NCBI GenBank assembly: GCA_964247055.1
Contig: OZ176052.1
Location: 2,170,001 to 2,234,000 of the forward strand
DNA from: Paragordius varius
Lineage: Eukaryota; Nematomorpha
Direction of reading: 5' to 3'
DNA: 64,000 nucleotides
A program made the translations under genes and the position numbers. Positions 36,401-50,210 of the stretch are shown here, one piece after another (within the stretch, counting starts at the first letter, position 1; every line of letters begins with the position of its first letter). The notes below the pieces were generated by a model. It was not told where the DNA came from and did no database searches. It worked only from the letters and a program-made list of their open reading frames with translations.

Positions 36401-38949
36401 TTCATATCAACATCAAAATTTTTGTCGAAATCTCGGGCAGTTTTTTCGGCTTCAACGAAACCTTCACCAAAACCCGGACCTACTGCGTCTTCTGATCCAT
36501 CGCAACTCTCGCTTTTATTGGACGTTGAAGGCATTACTTAAAATAAATGTAATACAAAGTTTGTAATTTAAAATTGATACGTTTATCTTAAAATCAATGG
36601 TTTGAACCCTAAGGAAAAAAATGGACGGCTTTTCAATTATAAAACCTTATGCTAATATACGCTTTCCAAAAATATCAATAATAAATATAACTCTAGTTTA
36701 AATGGATCAAAATTACAAAAAAAACTGGGTTAATAGTAAAATAAAACCGTCTGCATGTCAAATAAATTAAAGTTATATATATCTAGAAAATTTAATTTTA
36801 TTATGCACTTATAATCGAGCAAACAAAATGAATACTTAAAAAATTTACGTACATTTTAGCATGTTACATATTTTCCGAACGCGAAATGCAAGACATATGA
36901 CCGATGTTACGCCTAAGACTCCAATCTTTTTAAAACAATCCTTTTCCATATTCTTGAAAGCTTGGGTGCACTTTTCAGCGGCCAAGTTAAATATATCTGC
37001 AACATATAAAGTATAATTTGTCCAATAATATCAATAAGCCGTAATAAAAATATTTATAAACTTCTACACAAATTCTATAAAATGCTGAAATATGTATAAA
37101 TATATTTGTAAAATTCATCACAAAATTAATTCCGTTAAATTTTAGAACCAAAAACAATAAACAACTCCTTAACCGTTCCCTAAATTTACCGCAAAAATAT
37201 TTTTTTATTTTCTTACAATTATAAACATTTGTATTATAAATTTTGCATGCTATATAATTTTTATGAAGGATATTTTTACACGAAAGTAGCTTATTTTTGT
37301 GGCTGTGTATTCACAATTTATAATAATCAGGCTATCTGGATTTTAATAGATTAAACCAAAATAATAACCAATCTAACTAAAAACAATGAAAAACCGCAAT
37401 TTTATTATTAGATATATTGAAAATCGAAATCATACAATTATTGGTAGTCATTAGTTAAAAACTATTACCGTTGCATCGAAATGCCTGTTTCTTAGCATAT
37501 ATATTTTCCACGAAAGAGCCTTTGTGACCCGTTTTAGTTGCCAATTTTGTTTGTTTTTCTTTATATCGCTGTTCAATGATTGCTGCTCGACCCCAACCTT
37601 CAAGTTTATCGTCCATTTCGTTTGTCCTATTTTCGGCTTCTTGAGTCTCTTTTTCATTTTCAACCTTGGTGTTATTACAATAAAAATTAAAATTATAAAG
37701 ACAAAACTAGACTAAAAGACAAATATTTTTTTGAAAATGCAACCATGCTTTTTAATCATTTACATTAGCTTTAAAAAACTATATGATTACAATCGTTAAA
37801 TATGTAATAGATTGTGTAGCCAATTTACATCTCTATTTCATACTCGGCAGTTAAACATGAGTTACATAAAATACAGCGGTCTTTTGTAAAAGTTTGTCTT
37901 TATTTTTACATTTTGTCAATATAATTTTTAGCTTGGTGTTAAAATAGATAATTTTAATAATAAAAAATGGTAAACTTCATTGCCAACCAAACTAAAATTT
38001 TTCTTAATTTCTTGTGACATGGATTTTATATTTGGGGCTTGCATCATTATATCAGTCAGGACATTTTTAATAGGCTTATACTTCATCTCCATAATCTGTT
38101 TCGTAATGTTATAACCGGCTGAAACGGAACAACTCAGCGCCCTTATGGATTCTTTAGCATTGATAACTATATTAGCTACTGGGCCTAAATTAGAAGAGTA
38201 TTACAGTAAAAAAAATGTAAGAAACATAAATACAAATATTTTTTTAAAACACGGTAATAATACTTTTTTAAACCCTGATTTTTACCAATTATACTATTTA
38301 ATTACAATTTTGAAAATTTTATTAATTAGTTTAACAATTTACATATCTGCTCACTATTTTGCATACCTGATATAATCATTCCAATTATAAGGGCACTTAT
38401 AATACTGCGTCCAGATTTACTGAACAAGACTGGGAGAATTAAAATGGCCATACAACGAACTTGTAGGGACAGGCCATATCCAAAGGCTAAAATTAGACAT
38501 AGTATGAGGGTGACATGGAATTTCGTTTTTTCCTCCATTTTCAAATTTTGTATGATCAAATAATGTATACCTAAATTAATTAACTAGATTAGCATTTAAA
38601 AAAATTTAGGCAAAAAATAAATATAATCTTATAGTATAGAAAAATTCAAGGAAGGCGTTGTTGGGGTATATATTTGTTAACATGCTTTTTGTCTATTTTT
38701 TGTCCAGTTTGCACAAGAATGCCAAAAATTTCCATTTTACGGTTTAAAAGAGTTATTTGTGTTTTTAATATCATCTTTAATTTTAACACCAAAAAATAAA
38801 ACAAAATGTATAAATTTATTACCGATGCCCATTGCGAATCCAATCGGAAAGCCACATATGAATTTAATTAAGCGATATTGTTTATGACCACTGTTCCATA
38901 CCTTACAACAAAATATGCAAGGAGCACAAAAACACTTTGAAATTTTCAT
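33500..38949 (-). CDS. DCST1: DC-STAMP domain-containing protein 1-like (DCST1/sneaky family)
   Basis: Thirteen exons (minus strand): 38823-38949, 38367-38570, 37976-38184, 37469-37664, 36853-36996, 36394-36536, 35530-35684, 35034-35365, 34851-34967, 34309-34451, 34081-34194, 33668-33865, 33500-33589; 723 residues (human DCST1 about 706), phases continuous. Several membrane segments are visible, for example HVTLILCLILAFGYGLSL and RLMALLVLIIIK. The DC-STAMP-like core includes FYYDNCYITSYFVKIDERRK (from about 405) and VWVWSPK, then NEECLPSPRKL and RSRRLICSYFYP. A C-terminal RING-like finger has cysteines 658, 661, 675, 681, 686, 689, 697 and 700. DCST1/2, fly sneaky and worm SPE-42/49 act in sperm at fertilisation; human DCST1 also has ubiquitin-ligase activity. 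The finger argues for DCST1/2 rather than DC-STAMP itself. The role here is inferred from the family. Confidence 0.93.
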
Positions 38950-39171
38950 TATGTATTAACTAAACATAGTATTGTTTAATCAACAATCGTTTTTACAATG
39001 TTCTAATCATAGTTATTTTAACTTGTTTGTAGTAAGTTATTTAACAAATCATAAATATATTCAACAAAACATTTTAAATTATGAAAAATCGATAAATTCG
39101 CAGTAAAAGGGATATTCAGCTCATGTATGGGACAATAAAGTACTAATACAAGGTAATTATATCGTTTATAG
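38950..39171. other. 5' flank of the DCST1-like gene
   Basis: AT-rich putative promoter region between the start codon and the hAT element. No clear core element. Confidence 0.4.
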
Positions 39172-39452
39172 CAGCGGTGTTCAACATAAGGACGCTCGGG
39201 CCGCATGCAGCCCTCCAAATTATTCCTGCGGCTTACGAGATATTTCAATTACAAAATTTTACGAAATCTAAGCAAGAATATTTTGTTTAACAAACTTTCT
39301 GAATTAATTTTTCCAAATTATTTAATGAAATAACAAAAAATGATTAATAAATGGTAGTTTTACAGTTTTGTATTTAAAATCTAATAAAATATTTACTAAT
39401 GCCCATTCATTTGCAACTGCGGCTTGTTTACGAATTGTGTTGAACACTGATG
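39172..39452. mobile_element. Small hAT-type transposon
   Basis: 281 bp with ends CAGCGGTGTTCAAC and the inverse of CATCAGTGTTCAAC, flanked by 8 bp direct repeats GTTTATAG at 39164-39171 and 39453-39460. Related ends to the element at 841-1335, but a different length. Noncoding. Confidence 0.85.
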
Positions 39453-39460
39453 GTTTATAG

Positions 39461-40239
39461 TTTTAATCTGCCAAATTTGATGACACATCCGCTTATATAC
39501 CAAATGTAAATAAGGGCTTATTTGAATCTTGTGGATACTCATTAATATATGCTTTTATAAATTAAAAGATAATAATGCTTTCTATTAATGGGTTTCGCTA
39601 TTATCATATTTTAGAATGGATCTTTGTTAAGTTTTAGTTTTATATTATTTGATAAAAAATGTACTCCATAAATCTAATGTTTGACAATTATATATTATGC
39701 AGTTAATTATATTTTATACATTTATTAAAAAGAATAAAAATTTGAAAATTTCATTACTCTGTAGTTTTATTTAAATAAATGTGAAGTTTCAGATTTGCCT
39801 AAAATTTTTTCTATAGACCAAATTATTATAAAATTTTTTATATGGATTTAATTAAATGGGACTACTCTCAAATGTTGCACACGTTTTAATATTTTATATT
39901 ATAGAAATGAAAAAAGTTATTTCTGGAAACAATATTGGTTGTCAAAATTTATGTAAATCATTAATAAATTTATACTGCATTTTAACTCTCATGAATATGT
40001 AATTTGAAAATATATAACCCATAAATTAATTTAAAATCCATCTATAATTTATATATATATATTTGTGATGTATGTAGGACATATTTTAATATAAATTATA
40101 TCGGGAAAATGGAGTTTAAACAAAGGTGCAACTTTAAAAACGGATGATTTATGTATAAAAGGGAATAAAAGTTTGGAAACATAGTAAATAGAAGGAGAAA
40201 GTAACTTAAGAAATGAAAGAAGTTGTAAAAAACACTATT
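39461..40239. other. Intergenic, no gene recognised
   Basis: AT-rich. Toward 40,100 it becomes purine-rich (GGAGTTTAAACAAAGG, AGAAGGAGAAAG), grading into the minisatellite. Confidence 0.6.
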
Positions 40240-43200
40240 GGAAAAGGAGGATATGAAAGAAAAAATGTAGGAAAGGGTGAACTAAATTTGAAAAAGGTGT
40301 GAAACTGTAGAGGAAGGATGAAGTGGATATGAAGAAGGGTGAAATATTAGAAGAAACGGATGAAGTGGATATGAAGAAGGGTGAAACATTAGAAGAAACG
40401 GATGAAGTGGATATAAAGAAGGGTGAAACATTAGAAGAAACGGATGAAGTGGATATGAAGAAGGGTGAAACTTTAGAAGAAACGGATGAAGTGGATAATA
40501 AGAAGGGTTAAACATTAGAAGAAACGGAGGAAGTGGATATGAAGAAGGGTGAAACATTAGAAGAAACGGATGAAGTGGATATGAAGAAGGGTGAAACATT
40601 AGAAGAAACGGATGAAGTGGATATAAAGAAGGGTGAAACATTAGAAGAAACGGAAGTGGATATGAAGAAGGGTGAAACATTAGAAGAAACGGAGGAAGTG
40701 GATAATAAGAAGGGTAATACTTTAGAAGAAACGGATGAAGTGGATATGAAGAAGGGTGAAACATTAGAAGAAACGGATGAAGTGGATATGAAGAAGGGTG
40801 AAACATTAGAAGAAACGGATGAAGTGGATATGAAGAAGGGTGAAACATTAGAAGAAACGGATGAAGTGGATATGAAGAAGGGTGAAACATTAGAAGAAAC
40901 GGAAGTGGATATGAAGAAGGGTGAAACATTAGAAGAAACGGAGGAAGTGGATAATAAGAAGGGTAATACTTTAGAAGAAACGGATGAAGTGGATATGAAG
41001 AAGGGTTAAACATTAGAAGAAACGGAGGAAGTGGATAATAAGAAGGGTAATACTTTAGAAGAAACGGAAGTGGATATGAAGAAGGGTGAAACATTAGAAG
41101 AAACGGAGGAAGTGGATAATAAGAAGGGTAATACTTTAGAAGAAACGGAAGTGGATATGAAGAAGGGTGAAACATTAGAAGAAACGGAGGAAGTGGATAA
41201 TAAGAAGGGTAATACTTTAGAAGAAACGGATGAAGTGGATATGAAGAAGGGTGAAACATTAGAAGAAACGGATGAAGTGGATATGAAGAAGGTTGAAACT
41301 TTAGAAGAAACGTATGAAGTGGATATGAAGAAGGGTAATACTTTAGAAGAAACGGATGAAGTGGATATGAGGAAGGTTGAAACTTTAAAAGAAACGGATG
41401 AAGTGGATATGAAGAAGGGTGAAACATTAGAAGAAACGGATGAAGTGGATATGAAGAAGGGTGAAACATTAGAAGAAACGGATGAAGTGGATATGAAGAA
41501 GGGTGAAACATTAGAAGAAACGGAAGTGGATATGAAGAAGGGTGAAACATTAGAAGAAACGGAGGAAGTGGATAATAAGAAGGGTAATACTTTAGAAGAA
41601 ACGGATGAAGTGGATATGAAGAAGGGTGAAACATTAGAAGAAACGGAGGAAGTGGATAATAAGAAGGGTAATACTTTAGAAGAAACGGATGAAGTGGATA
41701 TGAAGAAGGGTGAAACATTAGAAGAAACGGATGAAGTGGATATGAAGAAGGGTGAAACATTAGAAGAAACGGATGAAGTGGATATGAAGAAGGGTGAAAC
41801 ATTAGAAGAAACGGATGAAGTGGATATGAAGAAGGGATAAACTTTAAAAGAAACGGATGAAGTGGATATGAAGAAGGGTTAAACATTAGAAGAAACGGAG
41901 GAAGTGGATATGAAGAAGGGATAAACTTTAAAAGAAACGGATGAAGTGGATATGAAGAAGGGTTAAACATTAGAAGAAACGGAGGAAGTGGATATGAAGA
42001 AGGGTAATACTTTAGAAGAAAAGGATGGAGTGGATATGAAGAAAGGATAAACATTAAAAGAAACGGATGAAGTGGATATGAAGAAGGGTTAAACATTAGA
42101 AGAAACGGAGGAAGTGGATATGAAGAAGGGTTAAACATTAGAAGAAACGGAGGAAGTGGATATGAAGAAGGGATAAACTTTAAAAGAAACGGAGGAAGTG
42201 GATATGAAGAAGGGTTAAACATTAGAAGAAACGGAGGAAGTGGATATGAAGAAGGGTAATACTTTAGAAGAAACGGATGAAGTGGATATGAGGAAGGTTG
42301 AAACTTTAAAAGAAACGGATGAAGTGGATATGAAGAAGGGTGAAACATTAGAAGAAACGGAGGAAGTGGATATGAAGAAGGGATAAACTTTAAAAGAAAC
42401 GGATGAAGTGGATATGAAGAAGGGTTAAACATTAGAAGAAACGGAGGAAGTGGATATGAAGAAGGGTAATACTTTAGAAGAAAAGGATGGAGTGGATATG
42501 AAGAAGGGATAAACATTAAAAGAAACGGATGAAGTGGATATGAAGAAGGGATAAACTTTAAAAGAAACGGATGAAGTGGATATGAAGAAGGGTTAAACAT
42601 TAGAAGAAACGGAGGAAGTGGATATGAAGAAGGGTTAAACATTAGAAGAAACGGAGGAAGTGGATATGAGGAAGGTTGAAACTTTAAAAGAAACGGATGA
42701 AGTGGATATGAAGAAGGGTGAAACTTTAAAAGAAACGGATGAAGTGGATATGAAGAAGGGTGAAACATTAGAAGAAACGGAGGAAGTGGATATGAAGAAG
42801 GGATAAACATTAGAAGAAACGGAGGAAGTGGATATGAAGAAGGTTGAAACTTTAGAAGAAACGTATGAAGTGGATATGAAGAAGGGTAATACTTTAGAAG
42901 AAACGGATGGAGTGGATATGAAGAAGGGTTAAACTTTAGAAGAAACGTATGAAGTGGATATGAAGAAGGGTAATACTTTAGAAGAAACGGAGGAAGTGGA
43001 TATGAGGAAGGTTGAAACTTTAAAAGAAACGGATGAAGTGGATATGAAGAAGGGTGAAACATTAGAAGAAACGGAGGAAGTGGATATGAAGAAGGGATAA
43101 ACATTAGAAGAAACGGAGGAAGTGGATATGAAGAAGGTTGAAACTTTAGAAGAAACGTAGGAAGTGGATATGAAGAAGGGTAATACTTTAGAAGAAACGG

Positions 43201-46200
43201 ATGGAGTGGATATGAAGAAGGGTTAAACTTTAGAAGAAACGTATGAAGTGGATATGAAGAAGGGTGAAACATTAGAAGAAACGGAGGAAGTGGATATGAG
43301 GAAGGTTGAAACTTTAAAAGAAACGGATGAAGTGGATATGAAGAAGGTTGAAACTTTAGAAGAAACGGATGAAGTGGATATGAAGAAGGGTTAAACATTA
43401 GAAGAAACGGAGGAAGTGGATATGAAGAAGGTTGAAACTTTAGAAGAAACGTATGAAGTGGATATGAAGAAGGGTAATACTTTAGAAGAAACGGATGGAG
43501 TGGATATGAAGAAGGGTTAAACTTTAGAAGAAACGTATGAAGTGGATATGAAGAAGGGTAATACTTTAGAAGAAACGGATGGAGTGGATATGAAGAAGGG
43601 TTAAACTTTAGAAGAAACGTATGAAGTGGATATGAAGATGGTTGAAACTTTAGAAGAAACGTATGAAGTGGATATGAAGAAGGGTAATACTTTAGAAGAA
43701 ACGGATGGAGTGGATATGAAGAAGGGTTAAACTTTAGAAGAAACGGATGAAGTGGATATGAAGAAGGGTGAAACATTAGAAGAAACGGAGGAAGTGGATA
43801 TGAAGAAGGGATAAACTTTAAAAGAAACGGATGAAGAGGATATGAAGAAGGGTTAAACATTAGAAGAAACGGAGGAAGTGGATATGAAGAAGGGTTAAAC
43901 ATTAGAAGAAACGGAGGAAGTGGATATGAAGAAGGGTTAAACTTTAGAAGAAACGGATGAAGTGGATATGAGGAAGGTTGAAACTTTAGAAGAAACGGAT
44001 GAAGTGGATATGAAGAAGGGTTAAACATTAGAAGAAACGGAGGAAGTGGATATGAAGAAGGGTGAAACATTAGAAGAAACGGAGGAAGTGGATATGAAGA
44101 AGGGTAATACTTTAGAAGAAACGGATGAAGTGGATATGAAGAAGGGTTAAACATTAGAAGAAACGGAGGAAGTGGATATGAGGAAGGTTGAAACTTTAAA
44201 AGAAACGGATGAAGTGGATATGAAGAAGGGTGAAACATTAGAAGAAACGGATGAAGTGGATATGAGGAAGGTTGAAACTTTAAAAGAAACGGATGAAGAG
44301 GATATGAAGAAGGGTGAAACTTTAGAAGAAACGGATGAAGAGGATATGAAGAAGGGTGAAACTTTAGAAGAAACGGATGAAGAGGATATGAAGAAGGGTG
44401 AAACTTTAGAAGAAACGGATGAAGTGGATATGAAGAAGGGTGAAACTTTAGAAGAAACGGATGAAGTGGATATGAAGAAGGGTGAAACATTAGAAGAAAC
44501 GGATGAAGTGGATATGAAGAAGGGTGAAACATTAGAAGAAACGGATGAAGTGGATATGAAGAAGAGTTAAACATTAGAAGAAACGGATGAAGTGGATATG
44601 AAGAAGAGTTAAACATTAGAAGAAACGGATGAAGTGGATATGAAGAAGAGTTAAACATTAGAAGAAACGGATGAAGTGGATATGAAGAAGGGTGAAACAT
44701 TAGAAGAAACGGAGGAAGTGGATATGAAGAAGGGTGAAACTTTAGAAGAAACGGATGAAGTGGATATGAAGAAGGGTGAAACTTTAGAAGAAACGGATGA
44801 AGTGGATATGAAGAAGGGTGAAACATTAGAAGAAACGGATGAAGTGGATATGAAGAAGGGTGAAACTTTAGAAGAAACGGATGAAGTGGATATGAAGAAG
44901 GGTGAAACTTTAGAAAAAACGGATGAAGTGGATATGAAGAAGGGTGAAACTTTAGAAGAAACGGATGAAGTGGATATGAAGAAGGGTGAAACATTAGAAG
45001 AAACGGATGAAATGGATATGAAGAAGGGTGAAACATTAGAAGAAACGGATGAAGTGGATATGAAGAAGGGTGAAACATTAGAAGAAACGGATGAAGTGGA
45101 TATGAAGAAGGTTGAAACTTTAGAAGAAACGGAGGAAGTGGATATGAAGAAGGGTGAAACATTAGGAGAAACGGATGAAGTGGATATGAAGAAGGGTGAA
45201 ACATTAGAAGAAACGGATGAAGTGGATATGAAGAAGGGTGAAACATTAGAAGAAACGGATGAAGTGGATATGAAGAAGGGTGAAACATTAGAAGAAACGG
45301 ATGAAGTGGATATGAAGAAGGGTGAAACATTAGAAGAAACGGATGAAGTGGATATGAAGAAGGGTGAAACTTTAGAAGAAACGGATGAAGTGGATAATAA
45401 GAAGGGTTAAACATTAGAAGAAACGGAGGAAGTGGATATGAAGAAGGGTGAAACATTAGGAGAAACGGATGAAGTGGATATGAAGAAGGGTGAAACATTA
45501 GAAGAAACGGATGAAGTGGATATGAAGAAGGGTGAAACATTAGAAGAAACGGATGAAGTGGATAATAAGAAGGGTGAAACTTTAGAAGAAACGGATGAAG
45601 TGGATAATAAGAAGGGTTAAACATTAGAAGAAACGGAGGAAGTGGATATGAAGAAGGGTGAAACATTAGAAGAAACGGATGAAGTGGATATGAAGAAGGG
45701 TGAAACATTAGAAGAAACGGATGAAGTGGATATGAAGAAGGGTGAAACATTAGAAGAAACGGATGAAGTGGATATGAAGAAGGGTGAAACATTAGAAGAA
45801 ACGGAGGAAGTGGATATGAAGAAGGGTGAATCTTTAGAAAAAACGGATGAAGTGGATATGAAGAAGGTTGAACATTAGAAGAAACGGAGGAAGTGGATAT
45901 GAAGAAGGGTGAAACTTTAGAAGAAACGGATAAGTGGATATGAAGAAGAGTTGAACATTTGAAGAAACGGAGGAAGTGGATATGAAGAAGGGTGAAACTT
46001 TAGAAGAAACGGATGAAGTGGATATGAAGAAGGGTGAAACATTAGAAGAAACGGATGAAGTGGATATGAAGAAGGGTGAAACTTTAGAAGAAACGGATGA
46101 AGTGGATATGAAGAAGGGTGAAACTTTAGAAGAAACGGATGAAGTGGATATGAAGAAGGGTGAAACATTAGAAGAAACGGATGAAGTGGATATGAAGAAG

Positions 46201-47379
46201 GGTGAAACTTTAGAAGAAACGGATGAAGTGGATATGAAGAAGGGTGAAACTTTAGAAGAAACGGATGAAGTGGATATGAAGAAGGGTGAAACATTAGAAG
46301 AAACGGATGAAGTGGATATAAAGAAGGGTGAAACATTAGAAGAAACGGATGAAGTGGATATGAAGAAGGGTGAAACTTTAGAAGAAACGGATGAAGTGGA
46401 TATGAAGAAGGGTGAAACTTTAGAAGAAACGGATGAAGTGCATATGAAGAAGGGTGAAACTTTAGAAGAAACGGATGAAGTGGATATGAAGAAGGGTGAA
46501 ACATTAGAAGAAACGGATGAAGTGGATATGAAGAAGGGTGAAACATTAGAAGAAACGGATGAAGTGGATATGAAGAAGGGTGAAACTTTAGAAGAAACGG
46601 ATGAAGTGGATAATAAGAAGGGTTAAACATTAGAAGAAACGGAGGAAGTGGATATGAAGAAGGGTGAAACATTAGAAGAAACGGAGGAAGTGGATATGAA
46701 GAAGGGTGAAACATTAGAAGAAACGGATGAAGTGGATATGAAGAAGGGTGAAACTTTAGAAGAAACGGATGAAGTGGATATGAAGAAGGGTGAAACTTTA
46801 GAAGAAACGGATGAAATGGATATGAAGAAGGGTGAAACATTAGAAGAAACGGATGAAGAGGATAGGAAGAAGGGTGAAACATTAGAAGAAACGGATGAAG
46901 TGGATATGAAGAAGGGTGAAACTTTAGAAGAAACGGATGAAGTGGATAATAAGAAGGGTTAAACATTAGAAGAAACGGAGGAAGTGGATATGAAGAAGGG
47001 TGAAACATTAGAAGAAACGGATGAAGTGGATATGAAGAAGGGTGAAACATTAGAAGAAACGGATGAAGTGGATATGAAGAAGGGTGAAACTTTAGAAGAA
47101 ACGGATGAAGTGGATAATAAGAAGGGTTAAACATTAGAAGAAACGGAGGAAGTGGATATGAAGAAGGGTGAAACATTAGAAGAAACGGATGAAGTGGATA
47201 TGAAGAAGGGTGAAACATTAGAAGAAACGGATGAAGTGGATATGAAGAAGGGTGAAACATTAGAAGAAACGGATGAAGTGGATATGAAGAAGGGTGAAAC
47301 TTTAGAAGAAACGGATGAAGAGGATATGAAGAAGGGTGAAACATTAAGAGAAACGGATGAAGAGGATATGAAGAAGGGT

Positions 47380-47640
47380 GAAACTTTAGAAGGTACGGAT
47401 GAAGAGGATATGAAGAAGGGTGAAACTTTAGAAGGTACGGATGAAGAGGATATGAAGAAGGGTGAAACTTTAGAAGAAACGGATGAAGAGGATATGAAGA
47501 AGGGTGAAACTTTAGAAGGTACGGATGAAGAGGATATGAAGAAGGGTGAAACTTTAGAAGGTACGGATGAAGAGGATATGAAGAAGGGTGAAACTTTAGA
47601 AGAAACGGATGAAGAGGATATGAAGAAGGGTGAAACTTTA
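47380..47640. repeat. Higher-order repeat, 126 bp, two copies
   Basis: The variant GAAGGTACGGAT occurs at 47391, 47433, 47517 and 47559, with the normal GAAGAAACGGAT at 47475 and 47601. This is a three-unit block duplicated once. Confidence 0.85.
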
Positions 47641-49739
47641 GAAGAAACGGATGAAGAGGATATGAAGAAGGGTGAAACTTTAGAAGAAACGGATGAAGTG
47701 GATATGAAGAGGGATAATACTTTAGAAGAAACGGATGAAGTGGATATGAATAAGGGTAATACTTTAGAAGAAACGGATGAAGTGGATATGAATAAGGGTA
47801 ATACTTTAGAAGAAACGGATGAAGTGGATATGAATAAGGGTAATACTTTAGAAGAAACGGATGAAGTGGATATGAAGAAGGGTGAAACTTTAGAAGAAAC
47901 GGATGAAGTGGATAATAAGAAGGGTAATACTTTAGAAGAAACGGATGAATGGATATGAAGAAGGGTAAAACATTAGAAGAAACGGATGAAGTGGATATGA
48001 AGAAGGGTTAAACATTAGAAGAAACGGATGAAGAGGATAGTAAGAAGGGTTAAACATTAGAAGAAACGGATGAAGAGGATAGTAAGAAGGGTGAAACATT
48101 AGAAGAAACGGATGAAGTGGATATGAAGAAGGGTGAAACATTAGAAGAAACGGATGAAGTGGATATGAAGAAGGATAATACTTTAGAAGAAACGGATGAA
48201 GTGGATATGAAGAAGGATAATACTTTAGAAGAAACGGATGAAGTGGATATGAATAAGGGTAATACTTTAGAAGAAACGGATGAAGTGGATATGAATAAGG
48301 GTAATACTTTAGAAGAAACGGATGAAGTGGATATGAAGAAGGGTGAAACTTTAGAAGAAACGGATGAAGTGGATAATAAGAAGGGTAATACTTTAGAAGA
48401 AACGGATGAAGTGGATATGAAGAAGGGTAAAACATTAGAAGAAACGGATGAAGTGGATATGAAGAAGGGTTAAACATTAGAAGAAACGGATGAAGAGGAT
48501 AGTAAGAAGGGTTAAACATTAGAAGAAACGGATGAAGAGGATAGTAAGAAGGGTGAAACATTAGTAGAAACGGATGAAGTGGATATGAAGAAGGGTGAAA
48601 CTTTAGAAGAAACGGATGAAGTGGATATGAAGAAGAGTTAAACATTAGAAGAAACGGATGAAGTGGATATGAAGAAGGGTGAAACATTAGAAGAAACGGA
48701 TGAAGTGGATATGAAGAAGGGTGAAACATTAGAAGAAACGGATGAAGTGGATATGAAGAAGGATAATACTCTAGAAGAAACGGATGAAGAGGATAGTAAG
48801 AAGGGTTAAACATTAGAAGAAACGGATGAAGAGGATAGTAAAAAGGGTGAAACATTAGAAGAAACGGATGAAGAGGATATGAAGAAGGGTGAAACATTAG
48901 AAGAAACGGATGAAGTGGATATGAAGAAGGGTGAAACATTAGAAGAAACGGATGAAGTGGATATGAAGAAGAGTTAAACATTAGAAGAAACGGATGAAGT
49001 GGATATGAAGAAGGATAATACTTTAGAAGAAACGGATGAAGTGGATATGAAGAAGGGTGAAACATTAGAAGAAACGGAGGAAGTGGATATGAAGAAGGGT
49101 GAAACATTAGAAGAAACGGATGAAGTGGATATGAAGAAGGGTGAAACATTAGAAGAAACGGATGAAGTGGATATGAAGAAGGGTGAAACATTAGAAGAAA
49201 CGGATGAAGTGGATATGAAGAAGGATAATACTTTAGAAGAAACGGATGAAGAGGATAGTAAGAAGGGTTAAACATTAGAAGAAACGGATGAAGAGGATAG
49301 TAAAAAGGGTGAAACTTTAGAAGAAACGGATGAAGTGGATATGAAGAAGGGTGAAACTTTAGAAGAAACGGAGGAAGTGGATATGAAGAAGGGTGAAACT
49401 TTAGAAGAAACGGATGAAGTGGATATGAAGAAGGGTGAAACTTTAGAAGAAACGGATGAAGTGGATATGAAGAAGAGTTAAACATTAGAAGAAACGGATG
49501 AAGAGGATAGTAAGAAGTGTTAAACATTAGAAGAAACGGATGAAGAGGATAGTAAGAAGTGTTAAACATTAGAAGAAACGGATGAAGAGGATATGAAGAA
49601 GTGTTAAACATTAGAAGAAACGGATGAAGAGGATATGAAGAAGGGTGAAACATTAGAAGAAACGGATGAAGAGGATATGAAGAAGTGTTAAACATTAGAA
49701 GAAACGGATGAAGAGGATATGAAGAAGAGTTAAACATTA

Positions 49740-50210
49740 GAAGAAACGGATGAAGTGGATATGAAGAAGGGTAATACTTTAGAAGAAACGGATGAAGAGG
49801 ATATGAAGAAGGGTGAAACATTAGAAGAAACGGATGAAGAGGATATGAAGAAGGGTGAAACTTTAGAAGAAACGGATGAAGTGGATAATAAGAAGGGTGA
49901 AACATTAGAAGAAACGGATGAAGTGGATATGAAGAAGAGTTAAACATTAGAAGAAACGGATGAAGTGGATATGAAGAAGAGTTAAACATTAGAAGAAACG
50001 GATGAAGTGGATATGAAGAAGGGTAATACTTTAGAAGAAACGGATGAAGAGGATATGAAGAAGGGTGAAACATTAGAAGAAACGGATGAAGAGGATATGA
50101 AGAAGGGTGAAACTTTAGAAGAAACGGATGAAGTGGATAATAAGAAGGGTGAAACATTAGAAGAAACGGATGAAGTGGATATGAAGAAGGGTGAAACTTT
50201 AGAAGAAACG
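49740..50210. repeat. Higher-order repeat, 252 bp, two copies
   Basis: The variant series starting at 49755 recurs at 50007, exactly six units later, with the same order of GGTAATACT, GAGGAT and GATAATAAG variants. Confidence 0.85.
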
